Below, piece by piece: positions 7,600 through 14,916 of a stretch of 64,000 nucleotides of DNA. The stretch is from Streptomyces sp. NBC_00370 (GTDB taxonomy: Bacteria > Actinomycetota > Actinomycetes > Streptomycetales > Streptomycetaceae), in the NCBI RefSeq assembly GCF_036084755.1, contig NZ_CP107968.1, forward strand, positions 7,014,001 to 7,078,000. Direction: 5' to 3'. Below the pieces are notes generated by a model. The model saw nothing but the letters and a program-made list of their open reading frames with translations. It was not told where the DNA came from and did no database searches. Numbering within the stretch: the first letter of the stretch is position 1; each line of letters starts with the position of its first letter. Made by a program: the position numbers and the translations under genes.

Positions 7600-10500
7600 T
7601 CAGCCGGCCAGGCCCCCCTTCACGGCCTTCGCGTCACGCGCCAGCGCGGCGCCCGCCGCGGCGTCCGGCACCAGGGCGGTGTCACTCGCCGAGGCGGCGA
7701 TCGAGTCGAGCACGGCCCCGGCCTGGCTCAGCCGGCCGGCCTCGGCGTGTGCCCGCGCCTGGTCGAGCCGCAGCGTCAGCCGCTGCTGGCCCTGCGCGGT
7801 GACCAGTCCGTCGGTACGGAACTGGGCGATGAGCGTGCCCAGTTCGGCGAACGACGTGCTGGTGGTGAAGTGCACGGTCTTCGTCGTGGTGTTGCCCGCC
7901 GCGTCGCGCGCCGTGACCTTCAGGTCATGGCCGCCCAGCGGCAGCCGCCACAGCTGCACCTGCCGTCCCGAGGTGAGAGCGGCGCCGTCCAGCGTGCTGG
8001 TCGCCGTCGCCCCTCCGGAGACCGCGTCGGTGGTCGTGACCACCGGTGTGACGCGCTTGGAGTCTCCGTACGTGGCGTCGGCGTCGACACCCGCGACCGT
8101 CACCGTGGGACCCGTCTTGTCGATCCGGACGGCGAGCGTCCCGACCTCGGAGACATTGCCGCCGCTGTCGGTCGCCCGGTAGCGGACGGTGGTGTTGCCC
8201 TCGGTGGACAGCGTGACCGCGGCGTTCGCCGACAGCCAGGTCGTACCGCCGTTGACGGAGTACTGACGGCTGGCGACCGAACCGTTGTCGGTGGCCGCGA
8301 CGTTCAGCGTCACATTGCCGGTGTACCAGCCGTTGCCGCCCGTGGGCGCCGCCGGGTTGAGCGTGGCGGTCACCTTCGGCGGTGTCTTGTCGGCGACACC
8401 CGCGCCCTGGAACGTCAGCGCGTCGAGTTCGACGCCGCCGCTGGAGGTGACGTAGAGCTGACCGCTGCCCGCCGGAGCGTTCGCCAGCGCGGTGGTGACC
8501 GTCTGCCAGCCCTCACCCGCCGGGACCGGGATGGTGGCGAAGGGCTCGGTCCGCGAGGAGTTCCAGTGCAGCGACAGGGTGCCGGCGCCGGACGTCCGGG
8601 TCTGTACGCCGGTGATGCCGGCGAACGAGACCGGGTCGTAGGCGATCCAGTCGTTGGCGTCGAAGGCGGTCACCTTGCGCTGGCCGGAGGCCGTGGCGTC
8701 GTCGGTGATCGTGACACCCTCCGACAGGTCGTAGTGCTCGGCCTGCATCAGCGCCGGGTTGAGGATGACCTGTGCGTCACCGGTGGCCGGCGGCACGCCG
8801 CCCGCGCCCTTGTCGGTGTAGGTGATGCCGAGGACGCCGAAGACGTTCTCGGTGTCACCGTGTCCCGCGTCGGCGGGGGAGACGACGGCGCCGGAGCAGC
8901 CGGTGCCGCTGTTGACCGGGTGGCCGTGCTGGTTGTGGCCGAGACCGAAGGTCCAGGCGACCTTGGCGCAGTCGATGTTGGTGCCGTCCTCGGGGTCGTC
9001 GACCTTGACCCCGTACGGCACCGCGTCACCCCAGTTGAAGAAACCGCCGTTGGGCGGCTGGGTGATCTCGACGGTCGGGGCGGTGTTGCCGACGGTGATC
9101 TGACGGCTCGTCAGGCCGAACTTGCCCTGCGGGTCGGTGACCTTCAGCCGGGCCTGGTACTGGCCGTTCTCGGCGTAGGTGCGGGTGGCGGTCGGTCCGG
9201 TCGCGTCGAACGTGCCGTCGCCGTCCAGGTCCCACTGGTAGGTGAGGGTGCCGTCCTCCGGGTCGGTCGACCCGGTGGCGTCGAAGGAGACGGCCAGCGG
9301 CGCCTGCCCGGAGGCCGGCTGTGCCTTGATCACCGCGGTGGGCGCCTTGTTGCCCTCGGCGTAGTCGATCCGGTAGAGACCCGCGTCGGGGTTCTGCCGG
9401 AAGAAGCCGTCGCCGTAGTCCAGTACGTACAGCGCGCCGTCCGGACCGAACTCCAGGTCCATCGGGTTGTCCCACGGCGGGATGCCGTTCTCGGACCGCT
9501 CGCTGTTGGGCAGGACGTTCTCCAGCTTGCTGACGGGTCCGTCCGGGCCTTCGAGGGTGAGCGCCGCGACGTAGTCCTGCGAGAACTCGCCGAGGAACGC
9601 CTTGCCGTCCCAGTACTCGGGGAACTTGCCCGGGGCCGGGTTGTCGGCGTCGTAGTGGTAGACGGGACCGCCCATCGGGGCCTGGCCGCCGGGACCGCCG
9701 GGACCGCGGAACGCGGTCAGCTCGGGCCAGGGCTGGTCGGTGTCCTTGTCCCCGTACCAGAGGGTGGCGGGGCTCGCCGGCGGCAGCGTGGTCAGACCCG
9801 TGTTCCAGCGCGAGTCGTTGACCGGCGCGGCGCAGTCGAACTCGGGACCGGGGGTGAGGGTGGCGAAGTCGAAGTCCCGGTACGGGTGGGTGTTGTCACC
9901 CGTGCAGTACGGCCAGCCGCTGTTCAGCGGCTTGGTCGTGGTGTTCCACTCGACGTACCCCATGGGACCGCGGTTCGGGTCGGCGTTGCCGGCGTCCGGG
10001 CCGTAGTCGCCCCACATCACCGCGCCGGTGGCCTTGTCGACCGTCATCCGGTACGGGTTGCGCAGCCCCATCACGAAGATCTCGGGACGGGTCTTGGCGG
10101 TGCCGACCGGGAACAGGTTCCCGTCCGGGATCGTGTAACTGCCGTCGTCCTGCACGTGGATGCGCAGGATCTTGCCCTTGAGGTCGTTGCTGTTGCCCGA
10201 ACCGCGGCGCTCGTCGAGGCCGGGGTTGTAGGTGGCGGCGTCGTTGATCGGGGTGTACCCGTTGACGTTGGGCCCCGAGGCCGGGGTGTTGCCACCGGTG
10301 GAGATGTACAGGTTGCCGTCGGCGTCGAAGTCCACGTCGCCCGCCACGTGGCAGCACTGGCCGCGGTTGGTATTGACCCGGATGATCTCCTGGGCGGTGG
10401 TCAGGTCGAGCTTGTCACCGGTCCACTTGAAGCGGGTGAGGGTGTCGTAGCCCTCCCACTGCTTCCAGTACGAGTCGTCCTGGCCCGCGGGCAGCCGCTC

Positions 10501-10917
10501 GGGCGCGGAGCCCGTCGGTGTGTTCAGCGGCGGCGAGTAGTAGAGGTAGACCCACTTGTTGGTCGCGAAGTCGGGGTCCAGGGTGACGGTCTGGAGCCCC
10601 ATCTCGGAGTTCTGGTAGACCTCGATGTGGTTGGCGATCTTGGTGACGCCGGTGCCGGGGTCGGTGAGCCGCAGGTCGCCGTTGCGGGCGGTGTGCAGCA
10701 CGCGGCTGTCCGGGAGGACGGCGAGGTCGATCGGCTCGCCCGTCTCCTTGGTCAGGGTGACCTTCTCGTAGTTCGCCCAGTCCAGGGCCGGGTCGGCTGC
10801 TGCCGCGTGCTCGACGCCGTTGTGCGCGGTGGCGGCGGGCGCGAGCGCCACACCGCCCAACGCGGGCAACGCCGCCAGCAGGACGCCTGTGACGAGGCGT
10901 CTCAGGGTACGGTGCAC
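7600..10917 (-). CDS. secreted PQQ-type sugar dehydrogenase-like protein with PKD, CBM6-like and C-terminal modules
   Basis: An 1105-residue secreted multidomain protein. A Sec signal peptide ending near ATAHNG (about residue 31) precedes a six-bladed glucose/sorbosone-dehydrogenase propeller (about 45-515) with CCHVAGDVDFDADGNLYIS and GLRNPYRM motifs. Then come a PKD domain (about 522-605), a second Ig-like region after NTAPTVEITQPP (about 609), a CBM6-like region opening MQAEHYDLSEG (about 724-850), a bacterial Ig-like region (about 845-1000) and a helical FIMAH-like tail (about 1028-1095). I choose GTG 10917 because AAGGAG lies nine bases upstream and the signal peptide begins there; the longer frame from 11007 adds a non-signal-like leader. 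It probably oxidises or binds carbohydrate at the cell surface. Whether PQQ is bound cannot be judged from sequence alone. Confidence 0.87.
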   Translation of the reverse strand: MHRTLRRLVTGVLLAALPALGGVALAPAATAHNGVEHAAAADPALDWANYEKVTLTKETGEPIDLAVLPDSRVLHTARNGDLRLTDPGTGVTKIANHIEVYQNSEMGLQTVTLDPDFATNKWVYLYYSPPLNTPTGSAPERLPAGQDDSYWKQWEGYDTLTRFKWTGDKLDLTTAQEIIRVNTNRGQCCHVAGDVDFDADGNLYISTGGNTPASGPNVNGYTPINDAATYNPGLDERRGSGNSNDLKGKILRIHVQDDGSYTIPDGNLFPVGTAKTRPEIFVMGLRNPYRMTVDKATGAVMWGDYGPDAGNADPNRGPMGYVEWNTTTKPLNSGWPYCTGDNTHPYRDFDFATLTPGPEFDCAAPVNDSRWNTGLTTLPPASPATLWYGDKDTDQPWPELTAFRGPGGPGGQAPMGGPVYHYDADNPAPGKFPEYWDGKAFLGEFSQDYVAALTLEGPDGPVSKLENVLPNSERSENGIPPWDNPMDLEFGPDGALYVLDYGDGFFRQNPDAGLYRIDYAEGNKAPTAVIKAQPASGQAPLAVSFDATGSTDPEDGTLTYQWDLDGDGTFDATGPTATRTYAENGQYQARLKVTDPQGKFGLTSRQITVGNTAPTVEITQPPNGGFFNWGDAVPYGVKVDDPEDGTNIDCAKVAWTFGLGHNQHGHPVNSGTGCSGAVVSPADAGHGDTENVFGVLGITYTDKGAGGVPPATGDAQVILNPALMQAEHYDLSEGVTITDDATASGQRKVTAFDANDWIAYDPVSFAGITGVQTRTSGAGTLSLHWNSSRTEPFATIPVPAGEGWQTVTTALANAPAGSGQLYVTSSGGVELDALTFQGAGVADKTPPKVTATLNPAAPTGGNGWYTGNVTLNVAATDNGSVASRQYSVNGGTTWLSANAAVTLSTEGNTTVRYRATDSGGNVSEVGTLAVRIDKTGPTVTVAGVDADATYGDSKRVTPVVTTTDAVSGGATATSTLDGAALTSGRQVQLWRLPLGGHDLKVTARDAAGNTTTKTVHFTTSTSFAELGTLIAQFRTDGLVTAQGQQRLTLRLDQARAHAEAGRLSQAGAVLDSIAASASDTALVPDAAAGAALARDAKAVKGGLAG

Positions 10918-11081
10918 GATGATGCTCTCCTTGGTCGCTGGCGGTTCAGGAGGGTGTGCGGCCGGGCCCGGTCCACCGCCCGCACCGTGGCTGCGGTGCG
11001 GAATCACGGCGGGCCGAGCCCGGCTGACGTGCTTGTGCTGTGCTGTGCGGGGTGGTGGTGTGCGGGGGCGGATCGCCCGGA

Positions 11082-12056
11082 CTAGCCGAGCAGTTCCTTC
11101 AGACCGGCGAAGCTGCGCTCGGCCGCACCGAGCGAACCCGGCGGGTTGGGCTGGGTGTTGACGGCGTTGTCCTGCTCCCAGACGCCGAAGTGGCTGCCAC
11201 GGGCGCCGATCTCCCGGACGAAGCGCTCGTACGGCATGTCGCCCGCGCCGAACTCGACCATGCTGTAGCCGTCGCCGGCCGACGGGTTCGACGTGCCGTC
11301 CTTCATGTGGAACAGCGGGTAGCGGTAGGGCTGGTTGCGCACGTAGGCGGCCGGGTCGAAGCCGGGGAACCGGTACTTGCCGACGAAGGCCCAGTACACG
11401 TCCATCTCCAGATAGACGTGGCGCGGGTCGGTGTTCCTGAGGAACACGTCGTACAGCCGGACCGACGGCTGGTCGGTGGCGAAGCCGAACTCGCCCGCGT
11501 GGTTGTGCTGGTAGAGCTTGAGGCCACGGGCGGTGGCGGCGGCGCCCCAGGTGTTGAACTCCTCGGCGGCCGCGAGGTAGCCGGCGACCGTGTTGCTGTT
11601 CGACGGGGCGTTGGCGGTGCCGACGTGCGGCATGCCGAGGATCTCGGCCGCGTCGAGTTCCGCCTGGATGTTGCTGCGGAAGTTCCCGATGCCGACGTGA
11701 CTGCCCACCGCGCGCAGCCCGTTGTCGTCGAGGATCTGTCTTATCTCCTGGAGGGTGATCTGGCGGCCCAGGATGGAGGTGTTCTGGGTGTACCCGGCGA
11801 ACTCGATCTCCGTGTAGCCGATTCTGGCCAGTTCGGTCAGGACGACGGCGAAGCCGAGTGAGGTGACCTTGTCGCGGACGCTGTAGAGCTGGAGCCCGAT
11901 GCGGTCCTTGGGGATGGACAGGATGCTCGGGGCGGCCGACGCCGAGGATGCCGTGGCCACACCGCCGACGACCGAGGCGGCGGCGAGTGCCACCGTGGTG
12001 CCCGCTGTGGCCCGCAGGAAGTCCCTGCGATCGAAGGACTTGTTCAGATTACCCAC
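11082..12056 (-). CDS. Tat-exported sugar-phosphate isomerase/epimerase-like TIM barrel
   Basis: A 324-residue protein with a twin-arginine signal (FDRRDFLRATAG, then a hydrophobic segment ending SASAAP about residue 42). The mature part is an AP-endonuclease-2/xylose-isomerase-like TIM barrel: RIGLQLYSVRD opens the first strand, YTEIEFAGY the second, and HNHAGEFG, LEMDVYWA and PLFHMKDGT carry the usual His/Glu/Asp metal ligands. Such exported members are commonly paired with a sugar-dehydrogenase-like protein, and that partner follows 164 bases downstream in the same direction. Together they may process a sugar outside the cytoplasm; the substrate is unknown. Export through Tat implies cytoplasmic folding with its metal. 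Confidence 0.88.
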   Translation of the reverse strand: MGNLNKSFDRRDFLRATAGTTVALAAASVVGGVATASSASAAPSILSIPKDRIGLQLYSVRDKVTSLGFAVVLTELARIGYTEIEFAGYTQNTSILGRQITLQEIRQILDDNGLRAVGSHVGIGNFRSNIQAELDAAEILGMPHVGTANAPSNSNTVAGYLAAAEEFNTWGAAATARGLKLYQHNHAGEFGFATDQPSVRLYDVFLRNTDPRHVYLEMDVYWAFVGKYRFPGFDPAAYVRNQPYRYPLFHMKDGTSNPSAGDGYSMVEFGAGDMPYERFVREIGARGSHFGVWEQDNAVNTQPNPPGSLGAAERSFAGLKELLG

Positions 12057-12143
12057 GGTAACTCCTGGCTGGTGGGGTGACGAGAGACGGAAGGGGCGCT
12101 GTGCGCGCTACCGGTACGTCAGGTGCGGGGAACACCTGGGCCA

Positions 12144-13088
12144 CTAGAGGTCGGAGTCACCGGCCGCGCGGGCGTCGGCCCGTGCGGTGGCGGCGCGGGC
12201 CGCTGCCTTCTCGGCGAGGTCGCCGCCGCGGTCCTGGGGTGCCAGGCGGGCGGAGCGGGCGGCCGAGGGCGCGACGGGGGCGGTCTCGCCGGTGACGGCG
12301 CCGCGGATCCGGGCCAGCGAACCGACCTGGAGCACCGGGCTGTTCCCGGTGGCGCTGAGGGCGCCGCGGACGATCGCGTTGTCCAGTACGGCGGTTGCCG
12401 TGTTGTCACTGACCGTCAGATTGCCACCGAGGTAGGTGGCACCCTCGCAGGTGCTGAGCGGGCCGTTGCCGCCGAGCTGGAGGTTGTCCGCGTTGTTCTT
12501 GTAGACCGTGGCGCCTTCGACCTCGCTGGCGCACAGGACGCCGCCCAGCGAGTTGTCACTGACCGTCAGACCCTTGACGGTGGAGTCGTAGACGTCGGTG
12601 TAGAGGTTCCCTTCACCGGTGAGCGCCCCGCTGAGGGTGCTGCCCGAGACGTACAGCTCACCGTCGGAAGCGGTGACGGCGGCGAGCTTGGAGTCCACCG
12701 CGTACACGAAGCCCTCGGTCGCGGTCACGGCCTTGGCCGTGGTGTCCTGCAGATGGGCGCCGAAGGCCGACGTGGTGGTCAGCGCGCCCTTGACGGTGCT
12801 GTTGTCGAGGTCCAGATAGCCGTTGTCGGCCACCGTGACCGCGCCGTTGAAGGTGACGCCGGAGCCGACGAGGTCGGCGCCGGCCTCCACCCGCACCGTG
12901 CCCTTGACCTTGGTGCCGGTCAGTGTGCACGACTGCCCGGCCGGCACGACCAGGTCACCGCCCACGGTCACGGCGCCACCGTCTCCCACACAGGTGGTGT
13001 AGAGCGCCGCCTGGGCGGATCCGGCGAAGGCCACCAGCCCGCCGGACGCCACCAACGAGGCCGTGACAACGAGCGTACGGATCTTCAT
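12144..13088 (-). CDS. secreted beta-helix-like protein of unknown function
   Basis: A 314-residue protein with a clear Sec signal peptide (cleavage near SAQAALYTT, about residue 28). The mature part is a run of short repeats of the type G.LTV.DN..., ..V.GATV..N, each about 20 residues, such as GALTTTSAFGAHLQDTTAKA, GELYVSGSTLSGALTGEGN and GNLTVSDNTATAVLDNAIV. This is the hydrophobic/Gly periodicity of a right-handed beta-helix or bactofilin-like solenoid. A conserved cysteine pair (TTCVGDG and QSCTLTG) sits at the N-terminal cap, and CASEVEG and STCEGAT supply two more. The last 50 residues are Ala/Arg-rich and probably disordered. GGAGGG six bases before ATG 13088 fixes the start. I do not recognise a named family. 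Confidence 0.8.
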   Translation of the reverse strand: MKIRTLVVTASLVASGGLVAFAGSAQAALYTTCVGDGGAVTVGGDLVVPAGQSCTLTGTKVKGTVRVEAGADLVGSGVTFNGAVTVADNGYLDLDNSTVKGALTTTSAFGAHLQDTTAKAVTATEGFVYAVDSKLAAVTASDGELYVSGSTLSGALTGEGNLYTDVYDSTVKGLTVSDNSLGGVLCASEVEGATVYKNNADNLQLGGNGPLSTCEGATYLGGNLTVSDNTATAVLDNAIVRGALSATGNSPVLQVGSLARIRGAVTGETAPVAPSAARSARLAPQDRGGDLAEKAAARAATARADARAAGDSDL

Positions 13089-13365
13089 ATCGCTTCCCTC
13101 CTGCTGCGATCACAGCCGCGACGATCGCGCGGCTGAGTGCCCCGTGGATACGGGGGTGCTGCGGGGCTGCCTGAGCAAGCGGCCGCCGACGCGGCGGCCG
13201 TGACGCCTCGGATCGGACTACGGCCCGACCAGTGGGGGGAGTGATGGTTCCGCCTCCGCTTGTAACGGGGGCGAAACACTTGCCTGGTTGGGCCGAGACA
13301 CTAGGGCGCGGCAGGAGGGCTGTCCAGAGGTTTGGAACGAATCTCTAAAACTTTCTCATGATCCG
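13089..13365. other. intergenic region with hairpin
   Basis: This 277-base gap separates the start of the secreted beta-helix protein (minus strand) from the stop of the HxlR regulator (also minus). It must hold the promoter of the secreted protein. CGGCCGCCG at 13180-13188 can pair with CGGCGGCCG at 13192-13200 around a three-base loop, and may end HxlR transcription. I see no small gene in it. Confidence 0.5.
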
Positions 13366-13692
13366 TCAAAAGGTTTTGAGCGGGATCCATTTGTGCGACC
13401 AGGCCCTGATGGCCTCCATGACCGGTTCGAGGTCGAGCCCCTTCTGCGTGAGGTGGTACTCGACCTGGACGGGGGACGACGGCAGTACCCGACGCTCGAT
13501 CAGACCCTCGTCCTCCAGGGTGTGCAGTCTTTGCGCGAGCATCGTGTCGCTCAGCCCCGGCACCGCGGCCTTGATCTGTGCGTACCGGTGCTGGTCCGTG
13601 GCGACGGCCCGCAGGATCGCGCCGCTCCAGCGGGCGCCGATCAGCTCGATCGCCGCGTGGTAGCGCGTGCAGACAGGGTGCAGTTCACTCAT
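13366..13692 (-). CDS. HxlR-family winged-helix transcriptional regulator
   Basis: A 108-residue DNA-binding protein spanning a complete HxlR/MarR-like winged helix: PVCTRYHAAIELIGARWSGAIL (helix 1 and 2), FSQ-like RYAQIKAAVPGLSDTMLAQRL (recognition helix) and LIERRVLPSSPVQVEYHLT (wing). HxlR proteins often sense redox stress or electrophiles through a cysteine; here one cysteine sits at residue 8 (HPVCTRY). The FMN reductase gene lies 18 bases upstream in the same direction, so the two form an operon, which the regulator probably controls through the palindrome at 14340-14356. Confidence 0.9.
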   Translation of the reverse strand: MSELHPVCTRYHAAIELIGARWSGAILRAVATDQHRYAQIKAAVPGLSDTMLAQRLHTLEDEGLIERRVLPSSPVQVEYHLTQKGLDLEPVMEAIRAWSHKWIPLKTF

Positions 13693-13710
13693 GGGTCGCC
13701 GCCTACCTCG

Positions 13711-14289
13711 TCAGGAGACCGGGGCCGGGCGCAGCGGGTGCAGCGTCGCCGACACCCTCAGCAGCTCGTCGAACATGGCCTTGGTCGATGTGGTCATGAT
13801 CTCGCTCGGCACGACAGTACCGTCGTCGTCGATGAACTGGTTGACGAACGGGACGGCGACGGCCTCCACGACCGGGGTCATCTTGAGCGCCGTCACCACC
13901 GACTTGAGCTGCTGCACGGCGCGCGTTCCCGCGGCGATGCCGCCGTAGCTGACGAACGCCACGGGCTTGTACTGCCACTCGTTGTGCAGGAAGTCGAGGG
14001 CGTTCTTCAGCGCCGCGCTGTAGCCGTGGTTGTACTCCGGCATCACGAACGCGAACGCGTCGGCGGCCGCGACCCGGGCGCTCCAGTCGCGCGTGTGCTG
14101 CTGCGTGTACGCCCCCAGCCGGGGGTGTCCCGGCTCGTCCATGAACGGCAGGTTCAGCTCGGCGAGGTCGACCAGGTCGACCTCGGAGAAGCCGCCGTGC
14201 GCCGTGGCGGCGCTCTCGATCCACCGGCCGACCGGCAGCCCGACCCGGCCGGGGCGGTTGCTGCCGATGATGATCATGAGCTTGGTCAT
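13711..14289 (-). CDS. NADPH-dependent FMN reductase-like flavoprotein
   Basis: A 192-residue flavodoxin-like reductase. LMIIIGSNRPGRVGLPVG is the N-terminal flavin-phosphate loop of the NADPH_dep_FMN_red family, and FVMPEYNHGYSAALKNALD is its second signature (P-E-Y-N-H..s..LKNAlD). It transfers electrons from NADPH to FMN, azo compounds or quinones in the cytoplasm. GAGGAGACATCCGC immediately precedes ATG 14289; the longer frame from 14328 lacks a ribosome site and begins inside the probable promoter. Co-transcription with an HxlR regulator fits a quinone- or electrophile-inducible detoxification pair. Confidence 0.88.
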   Translation of the reverse strand: MTKLMIIIGSNRPGRVGLPVGRWIESAATAHGGFSEVDLVDLAELNLPFMDEPGHPRLGAYTQQHTRDWSARVAAADAFAFVMPEYNHGYSAALKNALDFLHNEWQYKPVAFVSYGGIAAGTRAVQQLKSVVTALKMTPVVEAVAVPFVNQFIDDDGTVVPSEIMTTSTKAMFDELLRVSATLHPLRPAPVS

Positions 14290-14577
14290 GCGGATGTCTC
14301 CTCGGTGCGTGCGTCTGAGTCGCCTCAACGTATCAGTATTTCTTAGTAGCTAAGAATATCTTAGCGCTGTGGGTGATGTGCGAGCGATCACAGCCGGTGG
14401 CGGCTACCATCGGAGAACAAGATCGAGAGGTGACTCGTCTCACAGGCGGCACGGCGGTCCGCGGCACATGGGCGATCAGCGGCTGGGCAGGCGCTCCCCC
14501 GGAGATGCCCGGTGCGGGCGCCTTCACCGCTGACCTCACAGCTGATCTCACGGCTGATTCGGGATGGAGAACCCACG
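14290..14577. other. divergent intergenic region
   Basis: This gap of 288 bases separates the FMN reductase (minus) and the DUF5133 gene (plus). It carries an AT-rich promoter/operator segment at 14331-14365, which contrasts sharply with the surrounding GC content. A short direct repeat, GCTGACCTCACA at 14529 and GCTGATCTCACG at 14541 with a partial third copy at 14553, lies upstream of the DUF5133 ribosome site. I see no gene in it. Confidence 0.55.
14340..14356. promoter_or_regulatory. operator-like palindrome upstream of the FMN reductase/HxlR operon
   Basis: TTCTTAG at 14340-14346 and CTAAGAA at 14350-14356 form a perfect 7-bp inverted repeat around TAG. A further half-site CTTAG follows at 14360-14364. 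It lies about 51 bases upstream of ATG 14289 in an AT-rich island, the usual place for an HxlR-type autoregulatory operator. Binding is inferred from position and symmetry only. Confidence 0.55.
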
Positions 14578-14850
14578 GTGCTGATGGCTCACCCCGCGAT
14601 ACTTCGCAACCTTGTCGAGCAGTACGAGGCGCTGCAGATCCGGCACGCGGACGAAGGCTCGATCGAGACGCTCCGCCGGCTGGAGGACGTGACGTACACG
14701 CTGTGCGTCTCGACCGGCACCCAGACCGTCGAGGCGGCCCTGGCCGTCGCCGAGCAGCAGCTGACCAACGCGCTCGCCGAGACCGTCCCCGTGGCACCAG
14801 GCCGCGCGGGTACGGGCGTCGTGGACGACGAGGTGCGGCTCACCGCTTGA
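14578..14850 (+). CDS. DUF5133-family small protein
   Basis: A 90-residue protein matching the actinobacterial DUF5133 family as I recall it: LMAHPAILRNLVEQYEALQI at the N terminus and LEDVTYTLCVSTGT in the middle. It is predicted helical and cytoplasmic; no function is established that I know of. I place the start at GTG 14578, because GGAG lies eight bases upstream and family members begin V/M-L-M-A-H-P. The ATG at 14584 is an alternative. It is directly upstream of a SpoIIE-type phosphatase and a B12-binding protein in the same direction, so a role in that signalling module is plausible. Confidence 0.82.
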   Translation: MLMAHPAILRNLVEQYEALQIRHADEGSIETLRRLEDVTYTLCVSTGTQTVEAALAVAEQQLTNALAETVPVAPGRAGTGVVDDEVRLTA

Positions 14851-14870
14851 CGTGGTGCCGCGCCCGCAGC

Positions 14871-14880
14871 AGGAGGAGGA
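14871..14880 (+). promoter_or_regulatory. strong Shine-Dalgarno site with no canonical start codon behind it
   Basis: AGGAGGAGGA at 14871-14880 is close to a perfect anti-16S match, but the only codon at proper spacing in the phosphatase frame is ATC at 14884. The first ATG/GTG/TTG in that frame is GTG 14917, 36 bases from the site and without an SD of its own. See the phosphatase entry. Confidence 0.6.
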
Positions 14881-14916
14881 CGGATCGCGAGTCCCGGTGG
14901 TGCCGACACCTACGCC

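Noticed and set aside
7354..11085. A 1243-residue open frame on the plus strand
   Set aside because: It is the antisense of the sugar-dehydrogenase gene, has an Arg/Gly/Val-rich composition without domains, and arises from the lack of stops in high-GC DNA.
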